The position numbers were made by a program, and so were the translations under genes. Below the pieces are notes generated by a model, which was not told where the DNA came from, did no database searches, and saw only the letters and a program-made list of their open reading frames with translations. A stretch of 64,000 nt of DNA from positions 1 through 64,000 of the forward strand of contig JAAEPZ010000433.1 in the NCBI GenBank assembly GCA_024231955.1, written 5' to 3'. This DNA comes from a bacterium. Lineage in GTDB: Bacteria; Krumholzibacteriota; Krumholzibacteriia; JACNKJ01. Of the stretch, positions 1-8,263 are shown piece after piece. Numbering within the stretch: the first letter of the stretch is position 1; each line of letters opens with the position of its first letter.

Positions 1-141
1 GAGGCCGTGGCCGCCGGACATCACTCGGTGACCTGGAACGGGCGCGACAGCGCCGGTCAGTCGGTCGCCAGTGGAGTCTACTTCTACAGTATCGACGCCG
101 GTCCTCTGCAGAAGACCAGCAAGATGCTGCTTCTGAAGTAG
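1..141 (+). CDS. C-terminal end of a secreted protein with FlgD-like sorting domain (5' truncated by window edge)
   Basis: The open frame enters from the left edge and encodes the last 46 residues of a FlgD-like/T9SS-like C-terminal domain, with a VTWNGRDSAG core and a terminal KMLLLK. The DNA is nearly the same as the last 141 bases of the giant gene ending at 6498, with about 11 mismatches by eye. The truncated gene is therefore very probably a paralogue of that giant protein. In this protein family the domain directs or anchors secreted proteins at the cell surface. Nothing can be said about the N-terminal part, which lies outside the window. Confidence 0.85.
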   Translation, partial: EAVAAGHHSVTWNGRDSAGQSVASGVYFYSIDAGPLQKTSKMLLLK

Positions 142-151
142 ATTGTGCTAT

Positions 152-180
152 AATGGGGCCGGGTGAAGCCCGGCCCCATT
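152..180 (+). terminator. Hairpin terminator after the truncated secreted-protein gene
   Basis: A 12-base perfect stem, AATGGGGCCGGG with its complement, and a 5-base loop follow the stop codon at 141. There is no T run on the plus strand, so termination may be weak. The equivalent hairpin in copy B (6511-6540) has a better T tail. Confidence 0.6.
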
Positions 181-197
181 AACAAGGAGCTTGAACC

Positions 198-983
198 ATG
201 CGCAGAAATATTCTGTTATCCATACTGGGATCTCTAATGATCGCAGCTCAGGCATGGGCGGCGGTCGAATTGCGTTTCGACCCCTTCGACGGCACCATCG
301 CCCCCGGCCTCGACGGCGTGCTTGCAATACATGTCGACGAGGAGGTGGAGATCCGGACGATTGAGGTGCGTCTCACGTTCGACGAGAACATCCTCGAGAG
401 TTTGAGTGGTGAAGCCGGCGAGTTGTTCGAGGGGGCACCCTGCTCACTGTTTGAGGATTTCCAGGATGAAACGATTGCCGGCGAGTGGTATGGGATGTGC
501 GTGACATTGGGCGCCGATTGCTGGGTAACCGGTCCGGGCGAACTCTACCGCTGGAATTTCAACGCACTGGTGAACGGCATCAGCCCCATCACCGTTCTCC
601 AGATCCGTCTGTTCGATCCGGCGGGACTCGTCATCGAGGATGTCACTCTCCCGGGCACCAGCATCATCGTCAGCGACGGCACCGCCGTTTCCGATCGGGC
701 ACCCGGTGCCATCAGCTTCACGCTCTCACCCAACCCCTTCAACCCTTGCACCAGACTCAGATTTGCCAGCATGAGTGAGGGGCCGGCGACAGTCGAGGCG
801 TTCGACTTGACGGGTCGGCGGCTGGCCTCGGTCTGGCAGGGTGAACTGGGACCGGCGGGCATTACCGTCAACTGGTACGGCTGCGGTGATGACGGCGAAA
901 CTCTGCCGAGCGGAATTTACCTTCTCCGCCTGCAGGATTCCTCCGGGGAAACGCAAACTCGGCGAGCTGTTCTCCTCAAATAG
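198..983 (+). CDS. Secreted protein with cohesin-like beta-sandwich and FlgD-like C-terminal domain
   Basis: This is a 261-residue exported protein. Residues 1-22 form a clear signal peptide ending AWAA. Residues 23-160 look like a cohesin-type beta-sandwich (VELRFDPFDG start, then VRLTFDENILES), a fold used for protein or carbohydrate binding in secreted proteins. Residues 170-261 are a FlgD-like/T9SS-like domain (SPNPFNPCTRLRF, later SGIYLLRL). The start is fixed by AAGGAG at 184-189 upstream of the ATG. A shortened, stop-containing copy lies at 6557-6775, so this gene is the surviving copy of a duplicated pair. The ligand is unknown. The surface location is inferred from the domains. Confidence 0.75.
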   Translation: MRRNILLSILGSLMIAAQAWAAVELRFDPFDGTIAPGLDGVLAIHVDEEVEIRTIEVRLTFDENILESLSGEAGELFEGAPCSLFEDFQDETIAGEWYGMCVTLGADCWVTGPGELYRWNFNALVNGISPITVLQIRLFDPAGLVIEDVTLPGTSIIVSDGTAVSDRAPGAISFTLSPNPFNPCTRLRFASMSEGPATVEAFDLTGRRLASVWQGELGPAGITVNWYGCGDDGETLPSGIYLLRLQDSSGETQTRRAVLLK

Positions 984-1011
984 AGAACTCGCAAAACCGG
1001 TCAAGAGAATA

Positions 1012-1038
1012 CCCCGACGCCCAGGCGCCGGGGTTTTT
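1012..1038 (+). terminator. Hairpin terminator after the 261-residue secreted protein gene
   Basis: A GC-rich inverted repeat (CCCCG...CGGGG with an inner CGCC/GGCG) is followed by six T residues. The same element recurs at 6783-6814, where it also serves the minus-strand gatD gene, so it is probably bidirectional. Confidence 0.7.
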
Positions 1039-1057
1039 TCCGTCCACTGGCGCAGGG

Positions 1058-1177
1058 CTACTTCCGGTGATGCTTGATGAAATCGGCCATGGCGATTCCG
1101 CGCAGGTCGGCGTTGCCCTTTTCCCCCGCCGTGGAATAGCGGCGATGATTGAAGTCCTGCCGCAGCGGTTGCACATT
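1058..1177 (-). pseudogene. gatD remnant (internal and C-terminal fragments fused by deletion)
   Basis: Read on the minus strand, this encodes an internal piece of GatD (NVQPLRQDFNHRRYSTAGEK and onward to GIAMADF) joined in frame to its last residues (IKHHRK and stop). The intact gene at 6833-8263 has 456 extra bases between these pieces. The junction lies in the 11-base sequence GAAATCGGCCA, which occurs at both ends of the missing stretch in the intact gene (6854-6864 and 7310-7320). A repeat-mediated deletion therefore explains the fragment. The deletion keeps frame, but the N-terminal two thirds of GatD, with most of the active site, are absent, so it cannot be functional. Confidence 0.85.
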
Positions 1178-1665
1178 GTAATGAACTTGATTCGCGAGTC
1201 CGGGGCGGCTTTGATCGTTGAGGGGGACGTTCAGAGACGAGCGCCCCACGGCGTTACGTCTTAACGGCATCCTAATTTTATCCGAGTCCCGCAAACGGAA
1301 CAGTTATGTTACAGAAAATTAACAATAGTGGCGATCCGGAGTTGCGATGTGGTATGCTGTCCGCGCTGTAATTCCACGAGTTCCAGCGGCTGTCCTGAGG
1401 GCGTGTGTGAGAATCAAAAATGCCAATTCTCCAGTGTGTTGTCGGGATTGTTGGAAAACAGTGAGATGAGAATTAGCGGCGATGGCTGTCATCAAAGAGA
1501 CGTTCTTCATATCCGGTGCTGTCGCGAATCACAGCCTTGCATATTCGATCCCACGCCTGCTCCGCCCACATCGGGCACGGGCAGCGGAGTTAAAAAACAG
1601 TGACCGGGAAGCCACACTTCCAATGTGTCGCCGATTACTCAACCCTATTACCAGGGGGATCCAAT
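1178..1665. other. Gap of about 490 bases without a recognised gene
   Basis: Homology to gatD ends at 1177 and the next gene starts at 1666. Short open frames here have no recognisable domain, no ribosome binding site and no copy elsewhere in the window. The stretch 1270-1340 is relatively AT-rich and could hold the promoter of the giant downstream gene, but no convincing -35/-10 pair was assigned. Confidence 0.4.
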
Positions 1666-4600
1666 ATGCAATCTCGACAGCATCGCTCCTTTGGAGTACC
1701 AGGTTTCACCCTTCTTCTATTCCTGCTTCTGGCGGCCTCTATCCTGCAGGCCCGCCCCTTGGATGTGACGCCGATCGACATCGAGACGTTGCAGTCCGAC
1801 ACCGCGCCCAGAGCAGGCACGCGCGGCAGCGACCTGTACCTGTTCGGCGCTTCCGGCCCCGGAGCCTTCGGGCAACCGGGCACGAACGGCTCCGGTTACG
1901 ACTTCGAAGGTGTCGAACCCGCGGGCTGGTTCCCGGTCCCGCCGCCCGGAACCGACCCGTACTGGCATATCGACACAGTCAGCAAGGTCACCGGGCACAA
2001 CACCGACATGACCGGCGCGCTGCCCTTCAGCGGCGGCGATCCGGAAAACACCTACGCCCTCTGGTGCGGCACGGATACAGATCCGCTGTTCCTGTCCTCG
2101 GGTTACGGGAACAACTGGAATGTGGCGGTCGATGTTGCCATCGGACTGCCCGTCACGACCGGCTCGACCATCGACTTCCACCTGGCCAACCAGTATGAGG
2201 GCGTGGCGTGCGACTACTTCGTGGTCGAAGTCATGGGCACAGCCGGCACCTGGGTCATGATCTACTACAATGACAATGGTTTCCCGGAATCGGGCCGTGA
2301 CCTCAGCCTGCCCGTCACCCCGGGGGATGTCGGCGGCTATCTGGACAAGGTGCGCTTCCGGTTCATCTCCGACCCCGGCTGGTCGGATGAAGACGGCTCC
2401 TGGCCCACCGATATCGGCGCCGTCTGGCTGGACAACATCGTGATCCAGGTCGACGGAACCCCGGTCGTTACGGAGGATTTCGAAGACGGCACGATGGCTG
2501 CGGCCTTCTCCCTGATCTCCTTGACCGGATACGACCTGACGAACTACACCATCCTGCACGACGGGGTCGACATCCCCGACCCATGCTGGGACGACACCCG
2601 CTCCGCCTGGGGCTTCTTCGATGCCGGCACGACGGAACCGGCCTACCCCGGCGGTGTGATCTCCTACGGCCCGCCGTGGGCCTGGATGGTTCTCGAATCG
2701 CCCGCTCTCGAGCGGGATCAGTTGGGGGGGCAGCTCGAATACGTCTACGGCAGTTCACCCGGAATATGGCTGGACATGGATTGCTTCATGGATCTCCCGC
2801 CGAACGCCGTAGTCTACTTCAAGCTCACCGTGTCTGCCCGCGTGGAGGGGGGGACATTCGGTGACTGGAAAGGCAACCTGACCTATTACGGCAGCCCGCT
2901 CTGTCAGACCCCATGGTCTTTAAACCTGGAAATGCTGGCCTCGCAAAGCAGCGGGCCCGGCGTTCTGACCGGACTCAAGGTGCGTATCGAGGTCGTCGAC
3001 ATGTGCCCGGTGTGGTGCAACATGTCCGGTGACGGATCCGGCCACACGGTCGGTCTGCTGCTCGACGACGTCTCTATCCGCATCCCCGGCGACGGCGAAC
3101 CCATCGACTTCAGCGACTCGCCGGATCCGACCTACCCGACCCTGTTGGCCAGCAACGGCGCCCGGCACGCGATTGTCGCGGGGTACAGCCTGGGAACCGT
3201 GGTGGACGGGGAGGCCGACGGTCTGCCCTCGCCATTGGCCGATGGCGATGACCTGAACGGCGTACCCGACGACGAGGACGGCGTGATCTTCACGCTGCCG
3301 CTGGTCGTGGGCAGCCCGGGACAGGCTCAGGTAACCGCCTCGGCGCCCGGCATGCTGAACGCCTGGTTCGACTTCAACGCCGACGGCGACTGGGCCGACG
3401 CCGGCGAGCAGATCTTCATCGATCTCCCGCTTGTGGCCGGACCCAACCCCATCGGTTTCCCGATCCCGATCGGCGCGACCCCGGGGATGACCTATGCGCG
3501 GTTCCGCTTCAACGTCGTCGGCGGGCTCAGCTACACGGGCTTCGCCGAGATCGGCGATGTCGAGGATTACTACGTGGAGCTGGAGCCGCCGCCGACCGGC
3601 AACATCATCATTGAAAAGCAGACCGATATTCAGGGCGCGCCCCAGAGTTTCGAGTTCAGCTCCAGTTACGGTTACAACTTCACGTTGATCGATGACGGGA
3701 CCAACGATTCCGGTTCGCTGCCGATCGGTGCCTACACGGTGACCGAGCTTGCGACACCAGGCTGGACCCTGACCTCGATCACCTGCAACGACGGCAACAG
3801 CAGCGGCGATGTCGGCACAGGCGTGGCGACCATCCTGCTGGAGGCCTACGAGACTGTGACCTGCGTCTTCGTGAACACCGAGATCCCGCCCGAGCTGGAT
3901 TGGGGAGACGCGCCCGATCCGCCCTACTGCACGCTGGCGGCCAGCAACGGCGCCAGCCACGTCATCGTCCCCGGCGCTCCCTTCCTGGGTCTCGCCGATC
4001 CCACGGACGATCCCGACTGGGAGCCCGACGGTCAGCCCCATCCCGTCGCGCTGGGGGATGATCTCGCCGGTCTCGATCCCGATGATGAAGATGGCGTCGT
4101 GATCCCCTTGTTGCAGGCGGGCCAAACGGCCGCCATCGTCTTCGAGGTCAACATCGCGCCCGCCTTCGTCGACGGCTGGATCGATTTCAACGGCAACGGC
4201 ATCTGGGGCGATGTGCCCAACGAGTATGTCGTCGCCGGCAACTACCCGCCCGGTCTCTATACGACGGGCGTGAACGCTCCTCCTGTCACCGTTCCCGCGG
4301 GTGCCGTGCCGGGCCAGACGTTCGCGCGCTTCCGCATCAACACCGTCGGTCCCTTGACTCCCTGCGGCGGCCCCGCCGAGGATGGAGAGGTGGAGGACCA
4401 CGTGCTGGAGATCGAACCGCTGACGACCGGCAACGTGATCTTCACGCCGGACCCGCAGACCATAGTCGCGGCCGACGGTCCCATGTTTATCAAAGAGATC
4501 GTCTGTCAGTACCTGGGCGGCGGCTCCGGCACCGTCTATGGCTACTCGATCGACGTCCTCTACGACAGCAACATCATCACCGCCGTCTTCGGACCGCCGG

Positions 4601-6498
4601 ATAACGGCCCCTTCTCCACGACGCCCCTGTTCATAGTCACTCCGATCGCCGGAGGCGTCCGGATCGATGCGGCCGTCGGCGGAGCGGGCAGCGGCATCAC
4701 GAGCGGCGAGCTGTTCAAGGTCACCGCGACCGGTATAGGTTGCGGCTCGAGCCCTCTGGCTCTGACCCTCAACAACTTCCGCGACAATGCCAACCAACCG
4801 CTCAGCGGCTTCACCGACGATGACGGCGAGGTGCAGGTGGACATCGCCGCACCTGCTGTGACCAACGAGGTCCTGGTGCGGACGAATATGGTCGACAACG
4901 GCTACGTGAAGGATGGCGACGATCTCAAGATCACCGCCGACTTCGCCGACGCCTGCGGCGGTTTCGCCGGTCTGACCATCACGGCCGACCTCTCGGATCT
5001 GCTTCTCGGCGGCGGCACCGCAGTGGCGCCCACCGGCACGGCCGATCCGACGGTCACCTGGACCCTGACATCGGTGGCCCTGACGGCCGACGGTACCAAA
5101 ACCGTCACCCTGAAGGCGGTCGACGCGATGGGCAACGAGGTGACGACCACGGTGAGCATCATAGTCGACAACACCATGCCCGCGGCGGTGTCCGACATCA
5201 CTGCGGATCCGCACCACCTTGAGGTTGAGGTGGGCTGGACCCACAACGGAATCGACGTGAACCGCTACTGGATCTACCGCGGCATGTGGTACGACACGAC
5301 ACCGGGCACGACGGCGTACCCCGAGTACGACGACCTGGCCGGCGACGTCATACCGACCCGACCTGGCGCCGGGGCCCTGCCCGATCCGGTTCTGGGCTGG
5401 CTGCGCGTAGACGCCGATGACCTCGGTTCAACCATCGGCACCTTCTTCGACCTGTTCGTCGATTACGATCCGGCCGATCCTCCGCGCGGCGTCTACTACT
5501 ACGAAGTGTTCGCCGTCGATGCCGCCGGCAACTGGAGCGATCCGGCGACAGCCAATGATCGCGCCACGAACTACTGGCTCGGCGATGTGAGCGATCAGGG
5601 GAGCGGTACGTATGGCGTCTTTGACGGCCTCGTCTCCGGCGCCGACATCACGCAACTCGGCACCTACTACGGGACCAGTCCCGTCGTTGTCGCCGGCAAG
5701 CCGATCGATGTCGGTCCCACCGACGACTACAGTCGCGTGGGTATTCCGACTACGGACGACCGGGTGGGCTTCGAAGATCTGATGATCTTCTCGATGAACT
5801 ACGGTATCGTCGTCCCTCTGCCCCTCTTCCAGGAGGGCGCCACACTCGAGGCGCAGATTGCCTGGAGACAGGTCGGGGAGAGCGTCTGGTCGCTGGTTCT
5901 TGAAGAGCCCTGCCTGGATCTCAAGGGTCTGAACATCAGCTCCAGAATGATCGCCGGATCCGTGATCTCGGTTCAGCCCGGCGCACTCTGTGGTCAGCAG
6001 GCGGGTCAGATCTTCCTGCGCAATATCGACACCAACGGACTCGACGCCGGCCTGGCGTTGCTGGGGACCGACCTCGGCTTCATCGGCAGCGGCGAGTTGA
6101 TGCGCGTGACTTTCGCTCACGGTGTTACCCCGGACGACGTCAATCTAACGTTGCGCAACTCGCTCAACGCACCGGTTGGTGTCGAGATGGAGATGACGGG
6201 CGCGGCAGATGACCTGCCCGCGGCCTACATGATGACCCAGAACTTCCCGAATCCCTTCAACCCGAAGACGAGCATCAGCTTCGATCTGCCCGAAGCGCAG
6301 AACGTGCGTTTGAGCGTCTTCGCCCCCGACGGGCGCTGCATCATCACTCTGGTGAATGAGGCCGTGTCCGCCGGACATCACTCGGTGACCTGGAACGGGC
6401 GCGACAGCGCCGGCCAACCGGTCGCCAGCGGTCTCTACTTCTACAGCATCGAAGCCGGTCCTCTGCAGAAGACCAGCAAGATGCTGCTTCTGAAGTAA
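1666..6498 (+). CDS. Giant secreted multidomain protein with GEVED domains and FlgD-like C-terminal domain
   Basis: This is a 1610-residue exported protein. The start at 1666 has AGGGGG seven bases upstream and is followed directly by a signal peptide (residues 1-28, ending ILQA). Domains in order: lectin-like beta-sandwich stretches (about 40-460); a first GEVED domain (about 470-645, DFSDSPDPTYPTLLASNGA to GDVEDYYVELE); a prealbumin-like domain (about 648-740); a second GEVED domain (about 745-925, DWGDAPDPPY to DGEVEDHVLEIE); a cohesin-like domain (about 930-1070); Ig-like repeats; a Ca-loop-rich stretch; and a FlgD-like/T9SS-like domain at the end (NFPNPFNPKTS...KMLLLK). GEVED domains are typical of surface proteins of FCB bacteria. 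An adhesive or matrix role is an inference. Its C-terminus is nearly repeated at 1-141, so a paralogue lies just outside the window. Confidence 0.8.
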   Translation: MQSRQHRSFGVPGFTLLLFLLLAASILQARPLDVTPIDIETLQSDTAPRAGTRGSDLYLFGASGPGAFGQPGTNGSGYDFEGVEPAGWFPVPPPGTDPYWHIDTVSKVTGHNTDMTGALPFSGGDPENTYALWCGTDTDPLFLSSGYGNNWNVAVDVAIGLPVTTGSTIDFHLANQYEGVACDYFVVEVMGTAGTWVMIYYNDNGFPESGRDLSLPVTPGDVGGYLDKVRFRFISDPGWSDEDGSWPTDIGAVWLDNIVIQVDGTPVVTEDFEDGTMAAAFSLISLTGYDLTNYTILHDGVDIPDPCWDDTRSAWGFFDAGTTEPAYPGGVISYGPPWAWMVLESPALERDQLGGQLEYVYGSSPGIWLDMDCFMDLPPNAVVYFKLTVSARVEGGTFGDWKGNLTYYGSPLCQTPWSLNLEMLASQSSGPGVLTGLKVRIEVVDMCPVWCNMSGDGSGHTVGLLLDDVSIRIPGDGEPIDFSDSPDPTYPTLLASNGARHAIVAGYSLGTVVDGEADGLPSPLADGDDLNGVPDDEDGVIFTLPLVVGSPGQAQVTASAPGMLNAWFDFNADGDWADAGEQIFIDLPLVAGPNPIGFPIPIGATPGMTYARFRFNVVGGLSYTGFAEIGDVEDYYVELEPPPTGNIIIEKQTDIQGAPQSFEFSSSYGYNFTLIDDGTNDSGSLPIGAYTVTELATPGWTLTSITCNDGNSSGDVGTGVATILLEAYETVTCVFVNTEIPPELDWGDAPDPPYCTLAASNGASHVIVPGAPFLGLADPTDDPDWEPDGQPHPVALGDDLAGLDPDDEDGVVIPLLQAGQTAAIVFEVNIAPAFVDGWIDFNGNGIWGDVPNEYVVAGNYPPGLYTTGVNAPPVTVPAGAVPGQTFARFRINTVGPLTPCGGPAEDGEVEDHVLEIEPLTTGNVIFTPDPQTIVAADGPMFIKEIVCQYLGGGSGTVYGYSIDVLYDSNIITAVFGPPDNGPFSTTPLFIVTPIAGGVRIDAAVGGAGSGITSGELFKVTATGIGCGSSPLALTLNNFRDNANQPLSGFTDDDGEVQVDIAAPAVTNEVLVRTNMVDNGYVKDGDDLKITADFADACGGFAGLTITADLSDLLLGGGTAVAPTGTADPTVTWTLTSVALTADGTKTVTLKAVDAMGNEVTTTVSIIVDNTMPAAVSDITADPHHLEVEVGWTHNGIDVNRYWIYRGMWYDTTPGTTAYPEYDDLAGDVIPTRPGAGALPDPVLGWLRVDADDLGSTIGTFFDLFVDYDPADPPRGVYYYEVFAVDAAGNWSDPATANDRATNYWLGDVSDQGSGTYGVFDGLVSGADITQLGTYYGTSPVVVAGKPIDVGPTDDYSRVGIPTTDDRVGFEDLMIFSMNYGIVVPLPLFQEGATLEAQIAWRQVGESVWSLVLEEPCLDLKGLNISSRMIAGSVISVQPGALCGQQAGQIFLRNIDTNGLDAGLALLGTDLGFIGSGELMRVTFAHGVTPDDVNLTLRNSLNAPVGVEMEMTGAADDLPAAYMMTQNFPNPFNPKTSISFDLPEAQNVRLSVFAPDGRCIITLVNEAVSAGHHSVTWNGRDSAGQPVASGLYFYSIEAGPLQKTSKMLLLK

Positions 6499-6510
6499 AA
6501 TCCGTGTTTC

Positions 6511-6540
6511 AAAGGGGCCGGGTCATACCCGGCCCCTTTT
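6511..6540 (+). terminator. Rho-independent terminator after the giant secreted-protein gene
   Basis: A 13-base perfect stem (AAAGGGGCCGGGT) with a 3-base loop ends in a short T run, 13 bases after the stop codon. It is the counterpart of the hairpin at 152-180. Confidence 0.85.
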
Positions 6541-6556
6541 CCTGTGAGTTTGAATC

Positions 6557-6775
6557 ATGCGCCTCAAATTCCTGTCGACGATTCCGGAACTCCTCTGATT
6601 ACCGTTCAGTGATGGGCAGCGGTCGAACTGCGTTTCGATCCCGACAACGGTACCTGCGCTCCCGACACGTACGGGACGCTCTCCGTTCACCTCGATGAGG
6701 CGATAGAAATTCTCACTATAGAGCTGACCGGCCGGCGGCTGGACACAGTGTGGCGGGGAGAACTCGTAAGATTGG
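6557..6775 (+). pseudogene. Decayed copy of the 261-residue secreted protein gene
   Basis: The sequence aligns by eye with the gene at 198-983. It starts with an ATG at the equivalent place but meets a TGA at codon 14. It then preserves the signal-peptide end and the first beta strands (VELRFDP region, near 6618) up to the codon for a conserved Glu. From there it jumps to the LTGRRL region of the C-terminal domain and jumps again, at a short GAACT repeat, to the 3' end. At least two internal deletions and a nonsense codon make it non-functional. Its intact counterpart is in copy A. Confidence 0.8.
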
Positions 6776-6782
6776 TCAAGAG

Positions 6783-6814
6783 AAAACCCCGACGCCCAGG
6801 CGCCGGGGTGTTTT
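6783..6814 (-). terminator. Bidirectional hairpin terminator downstream of gatD
   Basis: AAAACCCCG and CGGGGTGTTTT flank an inner CGCC/GGCG stem. Read on the minus strand it ends in GGGGTTTT just past the gatD stop codon. It is the copy-B version of the element at 1012-1038. Confidence 0.65.
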
Positions 6815-6832
6815 CCGTCCGCTGACGCAGGG

Positions 6833-8263
6833 CTACTTCCGGTGATGCTTGATGAAATCGGCCACCTCGGGCAATCCGCCCTGGTGAACCAGGTAGCCGT
6901 CATGCGGCTCCCTCTCCGTGATCTCTCCGGCGATGGGCTCAAGCATGATCCGCTTCACCTCTTCCGGATCCTCGCTCTGCCCCAGGGCCCAACCCATTTT
7001 CATGTAGGCGGCCTCGGGCAGCATGTTGCCCAGCGGAACGACCCCCATCCCCATGATCTCACGACCGGTTTCATAGACATACATCTGAGCATAGCCCCAG
7101 AGCGTCTGCACGGTCATGTACACAGCAACGCCCGCATCCTGCGCTCGACGCAACGCCGGGTAGATCGGTTTATTGACATGCCCCAGCCCCGTACCGGCAA
7201 TGATGATGGCGCGGTAGCCGTTGTCGATCAACGAATCGAAGATATCGGGCTTCATGCCGGGATAGTAGTAGACGATCGAGACACGATCATCGAACACCGG
7301 TATGCACTTGAAATCGGCCATGGCGATTCCGCGCAGGTCGGCGTTGCCCTTTTCCCCCGCCGTGGAGTAGCGGCGATGATTGTAGTCCTGCCGCAGCGGT
7401 TGCACATTATCACGACTGACCATCGCCAACGGCGTATCGCTCAGCGTGCGGAACGTGCTGCGGTAACTCGAGTGCATCTTGCGTACGCGTGTCCCCTTGT
7501 GCAACAGGCCGTACTCGTCGCTGGTCGGGCCGAACATGCAGACCATCACCTCGGCGATGTCGCTGAAGGCCGCGGTGCGGGCGGCGTGAATCAGATTGAG
7601 CGCCGCATCCGAACTGGGTCGATCGCTGGAGCGCTGACTGCCCACCATGACGATGGGAACCGGGGAGTTCTGCAGCATGAAGCTGAGCACTGCGGCGGTA
7701 TGATGCATCGTGTCGGTGCCGTGTCCGATGACGATGCCATCGACACCGGAACGGATCTGGGCCTCCACAGCCTGGGCGGTACCGATCCATTGCTCGGGTC
7801 CCATGTTCTCACTGAAGACACCGTAGAGTTTCTCCGTCGTAAGATTGCAGACGTCGGCCAGTTCCGGCACGGAGCCGTACAGCTCACCCGGAGTGAAGGC
7901 GGGGATCACGGCGCCGGTGCGGTAGTCCAGGCGGCTGGCGATGGTACCGCCGGTGCCGAACAGCTTCACATAGGGCTTCTTGGGATCATGGGGAAATTCC
8001 TGCTCCGGAATCTTGTAGTTGGCCTCCTTGCGGCCGACCTCGGTCAGGGAGATCAGCGTCGAGTAGTGCAGACCGACGTTATAGCCCGAGATCAGTTTGA
8101 GCACGAGGTGCTCCGCATCGGCGGTCTCACTGCGGGGCAGAATGATTCCCCGGAAGTCACCCTGATCGGTATGGGCCTCAACATCGCTCCAGACGCCGAC
8201 ATCATGCTGCTGCATAACACTCAAAGTCGGTTCACGATAGCCCTTGCAACGGTCGTCGCTCAT
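6833..8263 (-). CDS. gatD: Glutamyl-tRNA(Gln) amidotransferase subunit D (archaeal-type GatD)
   Basis: GatD is the glutaminase half of GatDE, which converts Glu-tRNA(Gln) to Gln-tRNA(Gln). It releases ammonia from glutamine with an asparaginase-like domain. The 476-residue protein has the family layout: an N-terminal beta-barrel (about 15-85), then an L-asparaginase I fold with the active-site threonine motif GTGGTIASRLDY, the GHGTDTMHHTAA motif (second Thr-Asp pair) and a downstream GSQRSSDRPSSD segment. The closest family relative by motifs is archaeal GatD, not free asparaginase, because of the N-terminal barrel and the adjacent gatE. Two ATGs occur in a row at 8266 and 8263. The second is better spaced from GGGAGG, and it overlaps the gatE stop, which suggests translational coupling. 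A broken second copy lies at 1058-1177. Confidence 0.93.
   Translation of the reverse strand: MSDDRCKGYREPTLSVMQQHDVGVWSDVEAHTDQGDFRGIILPRSETADAEHLVLKLISGYNVGLHYSTLISLTEVGRKEANYKIPEQEFPHDPKKPYVKLFGTGGTIASRLDYRTGAVIPAFTPGELYGSVPELADVCNLTTEKLYGVFSENMGPEQWIGTAQAVEAQIRSGVDGIVIGHGTDTMHHTAAVLSFMLQNSPVPIVMVGSQRSSDRPSSDAALNLIHAARTAAFSDIAEVMVCMFGPTSDEYGLLHKGTRVRKMHSSYRSTFRTLSDTPLAMVSRDNVQPLRQDYNHRRYSTAGEKGNADLRGIAMADFKCIPVFDDRVSIVYYYPGMKPDIFDSLIDNGYRAIIIAGTGLGHVNKPIYPALRRAQDAGVAVYMTVQTLWGYAQMYVYETGREIMGMGVVPLGNMLPEAAYMKMGWALGQSEDPEEVKRIMLEPIAGEITEREPHDGYLVHQGGLPEVADFIKHHRK

Larger units (their letters stand above)
1..1177 (+). repeat. Segmental duplication, copy A
   Basis: Copy A contains, in order, a FlgD-domain gene tail (1-141), a hairpin (152-180), an intact 261-residue secreted protein (198-983), a second hairpin (1012-1038) and a gatD fragment on the minus strand (1058-1177). 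The same elements occur in the same order at 6358-7408. Bases 1079-1177 match 7310-7408 at 97 of 99 positions. The gene tail is about 92 percent identical and the 261-residue gene is more diverged, so divergence is uneven along the unit. Homology stops at 1177, inside gatD. Confidence 0.85.
6358..7408 (+). repeat. Segmental duplication, copy B
   Basis: Copy B contains the FlgD tail of the giant gene (6358-6498), a hairpin (6511-6540), a decayed 261-residue gene (6557-6775), a second hairpin (6783-6814) and the 3' half of intact gatD (6833-7408). It is collinear with 1-1177 and in direct orientation. The duplicated unit probably extends left over the whole giant gene, because copy A begins inside a paralogue of it. 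Direct repeats of several kilobases are expected to support further recombination. Confidence 0.85.

Noticed and set aside
1058..1294. 78-codon minus-strand frame as a real gene
   Set aside because: Its C-terminal half is a gatD remnant created by an in-frame deletion, and its N-terminal half is unrelated DNA.
2920..5244. Minus-strand open frame of 774 codons opposite the giant secreted protein
   Set aside because: It is a GC-rich shadow of the opposite frame: no domain, no ribosome binding site, and the plus-strand frame has clear GEVED domains.
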